NCBI GenBank assembly: GCA_034090805.1
Contig: JAXDRV010000080.1
Span: 1-26,570, forward strand
DNA from: Ornithomonoglobus_A sp034090805
GTDB lineage: Bacteria > Bacillota > Clostridia > UBA1381
Direction: 5' to 3'
DNA: 26,570 bases
Shown here: one piece after another, positions 5,415 to 13,740 of the stretch
Position numbering within the stretch: the stretch's first letter is position 1
Layout: every line of letters starts with the position of its first letter
Notes under the pieces: generated by a model
What the model was told of the DNA's origin: nothing
What the model saw: the letters and a program-made list of their open reading frames with translations, nothing else
The model's database searches: none
Position numbers and translations under genes: made by a program

Positions 5415-7274
5415 TTACTTATTGTCGTTGTCAACCTCTCTGTAGTCTGCCTCATAAACGTTATCACCGTTCGGCTGTGCGCCTCCCTGTGCTCCGTTGA
5501 AGTCATTGGGGTTAAAGCCCTGACCACCCTGTGCACCGTTAGGATTTGCCTGGCTGTAGAGCTTCTCCGAGATTGCGAAGAACTTCTGCTGCAAAGCTTC
5601 GGTTGCTGCCTTTATAGCTTCGGTATCAGTACCCTTTAACGCTTCCTTAACCTTATCTATTTCAGCCTGAACAGCATCCTTATCGGCTGCGTCAATCTTA
5701 TCGCCTACCTCGCCGAGAGTCTTTTCCGACTGGTAAACCATCGATTCGGCATTATTTCTTGTGTCAACCTCTTCCTTACGCTTTCTGTCCTCTTCAGCGT
5801 ACTTTTCGGCTTCTTTAACAGCCCTGTCAATATCCTCATCCGACAGATTTGTCGAAGCAGTAATTGTAATCTTCTGCTCGTTGCCCGTACCCAAATCCTT
5901 TGCCGAAACGTTTACGATACCGTTTGCATCAATGTCAAAGGTAACCTCAATCTGAGGTACGCCTCTCGGAGCGGGAGCGATTCCCGTAAGGTTAAAGCGG
6001 CCGAGTGTCTTGTTATACTGAGCCATCTCACGCTCACCCTGGAGCACGTGAACCTCAACGCTCGTCTGACCGTCCGCAGCGGTTGAGAATATCTGCGACT
6101 TATTTGTCGGGATTGTTGTATTTCTTTCGATAAGCTTTGTAAATACTCCGCCCATCGTTTCGATACCGAGTGAAAGCGGTGTTACGTCAAGCAGAAGCAC
6201 GCCTGTTTCCTCGCCGCCGAGAACGCCTGCCTGTCTTGCTGCGCCGACTGCAACGCACTCGTCGGGGTTGATGCCCTTATGCGGCTCTTTGTTCATTTCT
6301 CTCTTAACAGCCTCCTGGACTGCCGGTATTCTTGACGAACCGCCGACAAGAAGAACCTCGTCTATATTTGATGCTGATTTTCCGGCATCTCTCATTGCAT
6401 TTCTGATGCAGGTGATTGTTCTGTCAACAAGATCCGAGGTAAGCTCGTCAAACTTTGCCTTTGTTATTGTTATATCCATATGCTTGGGGCCTGTTGCGTC
6501 TGCTGTGATGAACGGCAGATTTACGTTTGATGTGGTCGTTGTCGAAAGCTCGATCTTTGATTTTTCGGCTGCCTCCTTCAATCTCTGCATAGCCATCTTA
6601 TCGCCCGAAAGGTCAACGCCGTCACTCTTTTTGAACTCGCCTACGAGGTAATCTATAATTCTCTGGTCAAAATCGTCGCCGCCGAGGTGAGTATCGCCGT
6701 TTGTCGAAAGAACCTCGAACACACCGTCGCCTATTTCAAGTATCGACACATCGAACGTACCGCCGCCGAGGTCGTATACCATGATCGTCTGATCCTTGTC
6801 GCTCATGCCGTATGCAAGTGCTGCGGCTGTAGGCTCGTTTATGATTCTCAAAACCTCAAGACCTGCGATTTTGCCGGCGTCCTTTGTTGCCTGACGCTGT
6901 GAGTCATTAAAGTAAGCCGGAACGGTGATAACAGCCTGCGTTACCTTTTCGCCCAGATAAGCCTCTGCGTCCTGCTTAAGCTTCGTCAAAATCATTGCGC
7001 TGATTTCCTGCGGCGTATATGCTTTGCCGTCAATTGTTACCTTTTCTGCCGTACCCATTTTTCTCTTTATCGACATAATTGTTCTGTCGGCATTTGTAAC
7101 AGCCTGACGCTTTGCAACCTGACCTACTATTCTCTCGCCGTCCTTCTGGAATGCGACTACCGACGGAGTTGTTCTTGCTCCCTCGCTGTTTGTGATAACG
7201 TTGGGGCTGCCGCCCTCCATAACTGCTACGCAGCTGTTAGTTGTACCTAAGTCTATACCTATAATCTTTGACAT
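5415..7274 (-). CDS. dnaK: Molecular chaperone DnaK (Hsp70)
   Basis: ATP-dependent chaperone working with DnaJ and GrpE. The nucleotide-binding domain shows IGIDLGTTNSCVAV at the start, VYDLGGGTFDVSIL near residue 170 and VGGSSRIPAVQ near 320. The substrate-binding domain contains DVTPLSLGIETMGG, and a helical lid and Gly/Asn-rich tail follow. The 619 residues are normal for the family. I chose the ATG at 7274, which lies 8 bases after GGAGG and gives MSKIIGIDLGTTNS. The in-frame TTG at 7289 lies in the ribosome binding region and would add five unlikely residues. It follows grpE by about 36 bp and ends at a hairpin before the dnaJ promoter. Confidence 0.98.
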   Translation of the reverse strand: MSKIIGIDLGTTNSCVAVMEGGSPNVITNSEGARTTPSVVAFQKDGERIVGQVAKRQAVTNADRTIMSIKRKMGTAEKVTIDGKAYTPQEISAMILTKLKQDAEAYLGEKVTQAVITVPAYFNDSQRQATKDAGKIAGLEVLRIINEPTAAALAYGMSDKDQTIMVYDLGGGTFDVSILEIGDGVFEVLSTNGDTHLGGDDFDQRIIDYLVGEFKKSDGVDLSGDKMAMQRLKEAAEKSKIELSTTTTSNVNLPFITADATGPKHMDITITKAKFDELTSDLVDRTITCIRNAMRDAGKSASNIDEVLLVGGSSRIPAVQEAVKREMNKEPHKGINPDECVAVGAARQAGVLGGEETGVLLLDVTPLSLGIETMGGVFTKLIERNTTIPTNKSQIFSTAADGQTSVEVHVLQGEREMAQYNKTLGRFNLTGIAPAPRGVPQIEVTFDIDANGIVNVSAKDLGTGNEQKITITASTNLSDEDIDRAVKEAEKYAEEDRKRKEEVDTRNNAESMVYQSEKTLGEVGDKIDAADKDAVQAEIDKVKEALKGTDTEAIKAATEALQQKFFAISEKLYSQANPNGAQGGQGFNPNDFNGAQGGAQPNGDNVYEADYREVDNDNK

Positions 7275-7310
7275 TGTCTTTTCCTCCAAACTTAATTTAT
7301 TTAATATAAT

Positions 7311-7826
7311 TTAATTTGCAACCTTAACCATAGAGTGTCGTACCACTCTGTCGTTATCGTAAATATACCCCTTCATAAACTCCTCAACAACCGTGTTGTC
7401 ATCGGTGCTTTCCTCCTCCACGTGCATTACCGCATTGTGAAGATTGGGGTCAAACTGCTCGCCGACTGCTTTTATCGGCTCAACCTTGAGCTTTGCAAGC
7501 GAATCATCGAACTGCTTCATTACCATTTCCACGCCTTCCTTGAACTTCTTTGCGTCCTCGGATTCAACCTCGGTCTGCAATGCACGTTCAAGATTGTCGC
7601 CTATCGGCAGCAGCTCCGCCACAGCGTCTATAATCGCATCGGCATAGCGTGCGTCCTTTTCACGCTTTGTTCGCTTTTGGTAATTGTCATACTCGGCGTA
7701 AAGCCTCATATATTTATCCGTCTGCTCACGGAGCTTTTCTTCAAGCTCCTCCTCCCTTGTTTTTTCGGGAGCTTCGGCAGCGGTTTCTTCAGCAGTTTCC
7801 TGCTTGTTCTCCGTTTCTTCCGCCAT
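7311..7826 (-). CDS. grpE: Nucleotide exchange factor GrpE
   Basis: GrpE releases ADP from DnaK. The 171-residue product has an acidic, low-complexity N-terminus (EETENKQETAEETAAEAPEK), then a long coiled coil (YMRLYAEYDNYQKRTKRE). It ends in the compact beta domain with the family signature GYIYDNDRVVRHSMVKVAN. The ATG at 7826 is preferred over the ATG at 7832, which directly abuts GGAGG; the chosen start has the normal 6-base spacing. It lies between hrcA and dnaK in the standard Firmicute order and should be repressed by HrcA. Confidence 0.97.
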   Translation of the reverse strand: MAEETENKQETAEETAAEAPEKTREEELEEKLREQTDKYMRLYAEYDNYQKRTKREKDARYADAIIDAVAELLPIGDNLERALQTEVESEDAKKFKEGVEMVMKQFDDSLAKLKVEPIKAVGEQFDPNLHNAVMHVEEESTDDNTVVEEFMKGYIYDNDRVVRHSMVKVAN

Positions 7827-7915
7827 ATTCATCCTCCATTCCGCCGTTCTGCCTCGGCATACATTCAGTCCGGAAAAGAAGCACTCGGTCTGTCACCGCT
7901 TACCTCCTGTCCTTA

Positions 7916-8941
7916 TTATAAATAATCCTTAAGGATTTTATCAATTTCCTTCGAGATAATATCCAGACTCGCAAAAACCTTTGCGTAATTCATGCGCTTT
8001 GGTCCGATTACTCCGAGCTTGCCCGCACGCCTGTCACCGAGTGTATAATTCACCGTTACCAGCGAACAGTCATCAAGAATATCAAGTCCGTTTTCCTTGC
8101 CTATTTTGGCGTTTATCCCGTTTTCGTCATCTCCCCCCGCCAGCAGCTTAACAGCTTCTTTATCCTCAAGAAAATCAAACAGCCGCCTCGCTTTGCTCAA
8201 ATCCGAGTATTCGGGGTATTTCAGTATCGAATTTACGTTATTGATATAAATATCGCTGTCGTTCATTGCGCTTATCGTTTCATAAACAAAATTCAAAATG
8301 TTTATGAGCACCTGCGCCGGAAGCTCCATCGTGCTTTCTATCTCACGCTGAATCTCCTCAATACATTTGAAGCTTATCTCCTCCGCACTCAGATTAACAA
8401 GATGCTTGTTGAGTATTTTTGCAAGCTCCGCACATTCCTTCTCGGTAACATCGGCGCTTATCACTCGGCTGCTTACCGTAATCGTTACGACTATCAGCAT
8501 AACCATGTGATAACCTACCGGCACAAGGTCAAGCTTTTTGATTTTGGAAATCCTGCCCGGCGTTGTTACGAAGGTCGTATACTCCGTCAGCGATGACGTA
8601 AGTGCTCCCGCCTGCTTGATTATTTTCTCAAGCTGAGTTACTCTGTTTTCCATCATCTCACGAAGCCTGTTGATCGCCTCAACTCCGAGCTGATACTGCT
8701 GCATCAGCGAATTTACGTAAAATCTGTAGCCTTCATCGGACGGCACTCGTCCGGATGAGGTGTGCGGCTGTATCAGATAACCCATTTCCTCAAGGTCCGC
8801 CATCTCATTTCGTATTGTGGCGCTTGAAAGTCCCAGGCTTTCCTTTTTGGAGATCGCCCTTGAGCCTACCGGCTCGGCCGTACCGATGTACTCATCGATA
8901 ATCGCCTGTAATATTTTTCGTTTTCTTTCGCTTAAATCCAT
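7916..8941 (-). CDS. hrcA: Heat-inducible transcription repressor HrcA
   Basis: The 341-residue repressor binds CIRCE operators of class I heat-shock genes and is kept active by the GroE chaperonin in known systems. It has an N-terminal winged helix-turn-helix: LSERKRKILQAIIDEY, then SSATIRNEMADLEEMGYL and the wing PHTSSGRVPSDEGYRFYV. The larger C-terminal dimerisation and GAF-like part carries the conserved tail with LGVIGPKRMNYAKV. ATG at 8941 follows GAGGTGA. It is the first gene of hrcA-grpE-dnaK, and a perfect CIRCE lies 26 bp upstream of its start, so it represses itself. Confidence 0.98.
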   Translation of the reverse strand: MDLSERKRKILQAIIDEYIGTAEPVGSRAISKKESLGLSSATIRNEMADLEEMGYLIQPHTSSGRVPSDEGYRFYVNSLMQQYQLGVEAINRLREMMENRVTQLEKIIKQAGALTSSLTEYTTFVTTPGRISKIKKLDLVPVGYHMVMLIVVTITVSSRVISADVTEKECAELAKILNKHLVNLSAEEISFKCIEEIQREIESTMELPAQVLINILNFVYETISAMNDSDIYINNVNSILKYPEYSDLSKARRLFDFLEDKEAVKLLAGGDDENGINAKIGKENGLDILDDCSLVTVNYTLGDRRAGKLGVIGPKRMNYAKVFASLDIISKEIDKILKDYL

Positions 8942-8966
8942 AGGTCATTCACCTCGCTTTGCACTG

Positions 8967-8993
8967 TTAGCACTCATTAAGGTCGAGTGCTAA
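8967..8993. promoter_or_regulatory. CIRCE operator
   Basis: TTAGCACTC at 8967-8975, nine spacer bases and GAGTGCTAA at 8985-8993 make a perfect 9-9-9 CIRCE inverted repeat, the HrcA binding site. It lies between the promoter at 9007-9035 and the hrcA start, in the position expected for repression of the whole cluster. Confidence 0.97.
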
Positions 8994-9006
8994 CAACCAC
9001 AATACT

Positions 9007-9035
9007 AATGTACCACTATCTGTATGAAATGTCAA
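9007..9035 (-). promoter_or_regulatory. Sigma-A promoter of hrcA-grpE-dnaK
   Basis: On the minus strand TTGACA (9035-9030), a 17-bp spacer and TACATT (9012-9007) precede the CIRCE element. The predicted transcript starts at or just before the operator. Confidence 0.85.
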
Positions 9036-9127
9036 GTGATTTTTGCATTTTTCATAAAATGTTCACAAAAATTTCAAAAAGTATAAGCTTTCCTGTTTGT
9101 CTTATGTCAAAACATCTGTTTTTGCAC

Positions 9128-9151
9128 ACAAAAACGGCGGATATTCCGCCG
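9128..9151 (-). terminator. Rho-independent terminator after pdxT
   Basis: On the minus strand CGGCGGA (9151-9145) pairs with TCCGCCG (9141-9135) around a three-base loop, followed by TTTTTGT. It begins six bases after the pdxT stop. Confidence 0.85.
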
Positions 9152-9157
9152 CCGATT

Positions 9158-9715
9158 TTATTTCATATTCAGAAAATACTCGTGCACTCTCGTATCGCTG
9201 TTCACCTCAGGATGAAAGGACGTCACAAGCTGGTTTCCCTGTCTTGCCGCAACAATATTTCCGTCAACCTCGGCAAGCACCTCTACTCCGCCGCCGACGC
9301 TTTCGATATACGGCGCACGTATAAACGTCATCGGGATTTTGCCTATTCCCTTAAATTTGTCCTCGGTATAGAAGCTGCCGAGCTGTCTGCCGTAGGCGTT
9401 TCTTCTGACCGTTATATCCATAGTCGCAAGATGTCTGCCGCTGTCGTTTGAAAGCTTGTCCGCCAGCAGAATCATTCCCGCACACGTTCCGAAAACAGGC
9501 ATACCGCCCACGATTTTTTCTCTTATCGTGTCATACAGGTCAAGCTCCCTCAGCAGCTTTCCCTGTGTTGTGCTTTCTCCGCCCGGAATAATCAATGCGT
9601 CAAAATCACGTTCCAAATCACTTTTCTGCCTTATTTCAAAGCATTCCTCTCCAAGGCTCGACAGCATCTGTATATGCTCGATAAACGCTCCCTGGAGCGC
9701 AAGAACTCCCGTCAT
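9158..9715 (-). CDS. pdxT: Pyridoxal 5'-phosphate synthase glutaminase subunit PdxT
   Basis: PdxT hydrolyses glutamine and channels ammonia to PdxS for de novo PLP synthesis. The 185-residue class I glutamine amidotransferase shows GVLALQGAFIEH at the start, the oxyanion segment PGGESTT (44-50), catalytic C78 in GTCAGM, and H168/E170 in SFHPEV. The ATG at 9715 sits nine bases behind AGGAGG and gives the usual MTGVLALQG start; an upstream ATG at 9724 abuts the ribosome binding site. It follows pdxS by about 100 bp on the same strand and ends in a terminator. Confidence 0.97.
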   Translation of the reverse strand: MTGVLALQGAFIEHIQMLSSLGEECFEIRQKSDLERDFDALIIPGGESTTQGKLLRELDLYDTIREKIVGGMPVFGTCAGMILLADKLSNDSGRHLATMDITVRRNAYGRQLGSFYTEDKFKGIGKIPMTFIRAPYIESVGGGVEVLAEVDGNIVAARQGNQLVTSFHPEVNSDTRVHEYFLNMK

Positions 9716-9815
9716 ATCAATCATCCTCCTTTTCCGTACCTCACGGAATATGCGTTTCGGCAATGCAAGCTGCAAAGGCGCAGCTCACATCACCGTCGCA
9801 CGGGCATAAGCCGAT

Positions 9816-10694
9816 TTATTTTCCTCTTTCAGCCATAAGCAGCGCAATTTCCTGCTCATTTATGCCGACCATTGCTTCACCCAAATCCTCGGACAGCTCT
9901 GCTATAAGCTTGTCGTCCTCAAAATTCGTTACTGCCTTTACGATAGCCGCCGCTCTCTTTGCCGGGTTGCCCGACTTGAAGATTCCGGAGCCTACGAACA
10001 CGCCCTCTGCACCCAGGTGCATCATAAGCGCTGCGTCTGCGGGAGTTGCAACTCCGCCGGCTGCAAAGTTTACTACCGGCAGCTTGCCGTTTTCGTGCAC
10101 ATACATAACCAAATCATACGGCACCTGAAGCTGCTTTGCCGCTTCGAAAAGCTCGTCCTCCGACATACTTACAAGACGTCTTATCTCCGACTGCATCATG
10201 CGCATATGTCTTACCGCCTGAACAACGTCGCCCGTTCCCGGCTCGCCCTTTGTTCTTATCATCGACGCACCCTCGTTGATTCTTCTGAGAGCCTCGCCCA
10301 AATCCTTCGCTCCGCACACAAACGGAACCTTGAAATCTCTCTTATTAATATGATACTTATCATCGGCGGGCGAAAGAACCTCGCTCTCGTCAATGTAGTC
10401 GATCTCGATAGCCTGCAAAATTCTTGCCTCGGCAAAATGACCTATACGGCACTTTGCCATTACGGGAATAGTTACTGCCTCCTGTATTCCCTTTATCATC
10501 TTCGGATCGCTCATACGCGATACGCCGCCCGCAGCTCTTATATCCGCCGGTATTCTCTCCAGCGCCATTACTGCACACGCTCCTGCCTCCTGTGCGATTT
10601 TTGCCTGCTCCGGCGTTGTTACGTCCATGATAACTCCGCCCTTGAGCATCTGCGCAAGGTTTTTATTAAGTTCAAACTGCTGATTAACCAACAT
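9816..10694 (-). CDS. pdxS: Pyridoxal 5'-phosphate synthase subunit PdxS
   Basis: PdxS builds PLP from ribose 5-phosphate, glyceraldehyde 3-phosphate and ammonia as a dodecamer bound to PdxT. The 292-residue TIM barrel carries the near-invariant family segments GGVIMDVTTPEQA, PVMAKCRIGHFAEA (reactive lysine region), MIRTKGEPGTG (second reactive lysine) and FAAGGVATPADAALMM. The ATG at 10694 is chosen because GAGGAGG lies eight bases upstream; starts at 10724 or 10700 are too far from or too close to that site. It is divergent from the MocR regulator with a palindrome in the shared promoter region. Confidence 0.97.
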   Translation of the reverse strand: MLVNQQFELNKNLAQMLKGGVIMDVTTPEQAKIAQEAGACAVMALERIPADIRAAGGVSRMSDPKMIKGIQEAVTIPVMAKCRIGHFAEARILQAIEIDYIDESEVLSPADDKYHINKRDFKVPFVCGAKDLGEALRRINEGASMIRTKGEPGTGDVVQAVRHMRMMQSEIRRLVSMSEDELFEAAKQLQVPYDLVMYVHENGKLPVVNFAAGGVATPADAALMMHLGAEGVFVGSGIFKSGNPAKRAAAIVKAVTNFEDDKLIAELSEDLGEAMVGINEQEIALLMAERGK

Positions 10695-10743
10695 TTTCAT
10701 TTCCTCCTCGATTTTTATTGACATTTTTGTCTTTATTGAGTAT

Positions 10744-10778
10744 AATTATAGCACAAACTGACACCTTTTAAAGTGTCA
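10744..10778 (-). promoter_or_regulatory. Divergent pdx control region with palindromic operator
   Basis: A 20-bp near-perfect palindrome, TGACAC-(8)-GTGTCA, spans 10759-10778. On the minus strand a TATAAT lies 8 bp downstream of it (10745-10750), a likely -10 box for pdxS. No good -35 box stands at normal spacing; the palindrome covers that position, consistent with a regulator-dependent promoter. The adjacent divergent MocR protein is the obvious candidate ligand, though MocR sites are often direct repeats. Confidence 0.6.
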
Positions 10779-10806
10779 ATTTAAGTTTTTTTTATGAGGT
10801 CAGATT

Positions 10807-12177
10807 ATGTTTAATATAACAGCGGAGCTTGATAAAAGCTCAAAAACACCTATATACGAGCAGCTTTACGGAATAATCGCAGCCGAAATCATGAGTGGAG
10901 AGGTCGGTGAGGGCGAGCGGCTGCCTTCAAAAAAATCTCTTGCGGCGCATTTGGGGATAAGCGTAAACACAGTCGAAACAGCCTACGGAATACTTGCGCA
11001 GGAGGGTCTGATACGTTCACGTCCCAGGAGCGGATATTACACCTGCCGCATCGAACATCTCAAAGCTGCCGATACCTTTGTTTCCGAGCCGCCGGAACAG
11101 CCGAAAAAGCAGTACAGAGCGGATTTCAGAACGAACGGCGTTGACACGTCCACATTTCCGTATTCGACATGGGTGCGGCTTTCAAAATCGGTCATGTACG
11201 AAAATCCGGAGCTTCTGAATACCGGAGATTTCCGAGGGGATTTTGAGCTTAGGGCAAGCATTGCGAAATATCTGCACGAATTCAGAGGAATCCAATGCAC
11301 GCCATCACGAATTGTTATCGGTGCGGGAATAGAATATCTGCTTATGATGCTTTCTGTGCTGCTCAAGGGCAGCGTTATCGCTATGGAAAATCCCGGCTAC
11401 GGCAAAACTGCCGATATTTTCGCCAACAGCGGCTGCCGCATAAATTACATTCCGATTGACGCAAGCGGAATGTCTTCGGATGAGCTGCAAAAAACCGATT
11501 CGGACGTTGCATACATCACTCCGTCGCACCAGTTCCCGACAGGCGTTGTCATGCCGGTATCACGTCGGCTTGAGCTGATTGCGTGGGCAAGAGAAAAAAG
11601 CGAGCGGTACATTATCGAGGACGACTACAACGGCGAATTTAATTTTACGATTAAGCCCATACCGGCTGTTCAAGGTCTTGCGGGAGGTGAGCGAGTGATA
11701 TATATATCCACATTTTCGAGGACGCTTGCGCCGTCTGTCCGAATCTCGTACATGGTGCTGCCGCCGGAGCTTGCGGAGGCATATGCGCTCAAATTCGGAC
11801 GTTATACCTGTGCCGTGCCGAGGTTTGAGCAGCAGACGCTTACGAGATTTATTGATGGAGGGTATTTTTCACGTCATCTCAGCAGAGTAAAGGGCATATA
11901 TAAAAAGAGATGCGAGGCGGTTATGGGCATTTTAAAAAGATACGGCTATGCGGTAAGCGGCGAAAAGGCAGGTCTGCATCTTCTTGCAAAGGTTCCCGAT
12001 GCACAACGGCTGATTTCGTTTTGTCTTGACAGGGGGATACGGCTTTATAAGCTTGATGATTATTATTTCACGGACGAAGCTCCGTCAGATACCGTGATTA
12101 TCGGCTATGCGGGCTGTTCGGAGGACGCTCCGGAGCTGCTTGATGATATTCTTAACGAATTTTCTCTAAATATATAG
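10807..12177 (+). CDS. pdxR: MocR/GabR-family PLP-dependent regulator, probable PdxR
   Basis: The 456-residue protein joins a GntR-type winged helix (about 1-75, PIYEQLYGII and LGISVNTVETAYGILAQEGLI) to a class I aminotransferase-like domain (about 105-450). It is divergent from pdxST, as PdxR is in other Firmicutes, so control of PLP synthesis in response to PLP is the likely job. PLP contacts D273 and Y274 (EDDY) are present. At the usual Schiff-base lysine (TFSK in GabR) this protein has R305 in STFSRTLAP, coded by AGG at 11719-11721, so a covalent internal aldimine is not possible. It may bind PLP non-covalently or sense something else. ATG at 10807 follows GAGGT. Confidence 0.85.
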   Translation: MFNITAELDKSSKTPIYEQLYGIIAAEIMSGEVGEGERLPSKKSLAAHLGISVNTVETAYGILAQEGLIRSRPRSGYYTCRIEHLKAADTFVSEPPEQPKKQYRADFRTNGVDTSTFPYSTWVRLSKSVMYENPELLNTGDFRGDFELRASIAKYLHEFRGIQCTPSRIVIGAGIEYLLMMLSVLLKGSVIAMENPGYGKTADIFANSGCRINYIPIDASGMSSDELQKTDSDVAYITPSHQFPTGVVMPVSRRLELIAWAREKSERYIIEDDYNGEFNFTIKPIPAVQGLAGGERVIYISTFSRTLAPSVRISYMVLPPELAEAYALKFGRYTCAVPRFEQQTLTRFIDGGYFSRHLSRVKGIYKKRCEAVMGILKRYGYAVSGEKAGLHLLAKVPDAQRLISFCLDRGIRLYKLDDYYFTDEAPSDTVIIGYAGCSEDAPELLDDILNEFSLNI

Positions 12178-12185
12178 TTTATATA

Positions 12186-12214
12186 TCATATTTCCGAAAC
12201 GGCGGCATATAAAT
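12186..12214 (+). promoter_or_regulatory. Candidate sigma-E sporulation promoter for spoIVA
   Basis: TCATATT at 12186-12192 and CATATAAAT at 12206-12214, separated by 13 bases, resemble the mother-cell sigma-E pattern (KMATATT, about 14 bases, CATACAMT). The position, about 40 bp upstream of the TTG start, fits, and spoIVA is a known sigma-E target in Bacillus. Confidence 0.5.
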
Positions 12215-12250
12215 AGTAACAGAAGTCCGAACGAAAAGGAGGAAATTAAA

Positions 12251-13729
12251 TTGGAGGAATACAATATTTATCGAGATATAGCGCAGAGGAATCACGGTGA
12301 TGTATACATCGGCGTGGTAGGACCTGTGCGTACCGGTAAATCCACCTTCATAAAAAAATTCATGGATTTACTGGTTATACCGAACATGGATAATGTTTAT
12401 CAGGCGGAGCGCACACGTGACGAGCTGCCGCAGTCCGCTGCGGGGCGCACGATTATGACGACCGAGCCGAAGTTTATCCCAAATGAAGCTGCGGAAATTT
12501 CAATGGGTGACAACGCTCATCTGAAAATACGCATGATCGACTGTGTGGGATACATAGTCGACAGCTCTCTCGGATATTTCGAGGAAAACGAGCCGAGAAT
12601 GGTCAACACTCCGTGGTTTGACCACCCTATCCCCTTTAACGAGGCGGCGGAGCTTGGCACAAAAAAGGTTATAACCGAACATTCGACCATAGGTCTTGTA
12701 GTTACGACGGACGGCAGCATTACGGACATTCCGAGAAGTGATTACGTTGGTGCGGAAAATCGTGTTATTAATGAATTAAAGGCTATAAACAAGCCGTTTG
12801 CGGTGCTGCTCAACTGTGCAGACCCGTCAAGTGAGAGCGCACAGCGTCTGCGCAGTGAGCTTGAGGCGGCGCACAAGGTTCCCGTCATTGCTGTCAGCTG
12901 TGCGGAGCTTGGCGAAAAGGATATTTACAACATAATCGAAACGGTTCTGTTTGAATTTCCGCTTAAGGAAATCAATCTGCATATACCGAACTGGCTCGAA
13001 AGACTTGATATGCAGCATCCGTTAAAGAGCGGCATATACAATGAAATAACCTCAAAAATCGCCGATATTTCAAAGGTGCGCCATGCACGTGAGCTTTGCC
13101 GTTCGCTTGCGGAGGCGGAGTACATAAGCCGTTCGGAAATAGAGAGCATGGATCTCGGCGAGGGTACTGTCAAAATAAACATCGAGCTGCCCAGGGAGCT
13201 TTATTATAAAACTCTCGGAGAAATGAGCGGCTTCGACATAAGCGACGAGGAGACACTCATGGAGCTGCTGTGCAGCCTTGCAAAGATGAAAAAGGAATAC
13301 GACAGGATTTCCTTTGCACTGCACGAGGTAAGAGAAAAAGGCTACGGCGTTGTTTCTCCGTCAACGGAGGAGCTTTCTCTTGATGAGCCTAAAATCGTAA
13401 AGCAGGGCGGTCGTTACGGAGTAAAGCTAAAGGCATCTGCGCCGTCTATACATATGATACGCGCCGATATCGAAACAGAGGTAAGTCCTATTGTCGGTAC
13501 GGAAAAGCAGTCGGAGGAGCTTGTTCATTATCTGCTGTCGGAATTTGAAACGAATCCGTCAAAGATTTGGGAGAGCAATATATTCGGCAAATCGCTGTAT
13601 GAGCTTGTAAACGAGGGTCTTAACAATAAGCTGTCAAAAATGCCCGATGATGCACGCAACAAAATCCGTGACACTCTTCAAAAAATCATCAACGAGGGCA
13701 GCGGCGGTCTTATTTGCATCATTCTATAG
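12251..13729 (+). CDS. spoIVA: Stage IV sporulation protein A (SpoIVA), spore coat morphogenetic ATPase
   Basis: SpoIVA polymerises with ATP on the outer forespore membrane and forms the base on which the coat is built. The 492 residues equal the Bacillus protein. The Walker A motif GPVRTGKST is at 24-32, MIDCVGY is the switch/Walker B segment, and LICIIL is the conserved hydrophobic end. The start is TTG at 12251, eight bases after GGAGG; no ATG is suitably placed, and the product begins with the family pattern (IYRDIAQRNHGDVYIGVVGP). The lipoprotein gene begins 11 bp after the stop. The gene shows that the organism, or a recent ancestor, makes endospores. Confidence 0.97.
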   Translation: MEEYNIYRDIAQRNHGDVYIGVVGPVRTGKSTFIKKFMDLLVIPNMDNVYQAERTRDELPQSAAGRTIMTTEPKFIPNEAAEISMGDNAHLKIRMIDCVGYIVDSSLGYFEENEPRMVNTPWFDHPIPFNEAAELGTKKVITEHSTIGLVVTTDGSITDIPRSDYVGAENRVINELKAINKPFAVLLNCADPSSESAQRLRSELEAAHKVPVIAVSCAELGEKDIYNIIETVLFEFPLKEINLHIPNWLERLDMQHPLKSGIYNEITSKIADISKVRHARELCRSLAEAEYISRSEIESMDLGEGTVKINIELPRELYYKTLGEMSGFDISDEETLMELLCSLAKMKKEYDRISFALHEVREKGYGVVSPSTEELSLDEPKIVKQGGRYGVKLKASAPSIHMIRADIETEVSPIVGTEKQSEELVHYLLSEFETNPSKIWESNIFGKSLYELVNEGLNNKLSKMPDDARNKIRDTLQKIINEGSGGLICIIL

Positions 13730-13740
13730 TCGGAGGTTTT

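Noticed and set aside
10017..10721. Open frame of 234 codons on the plus strand opposite pdxS
   Set aside because: It lies wholly antisense to a strongly conserved gene, has no ribosome binding site and its composition is that of a reverse-complement shadow.
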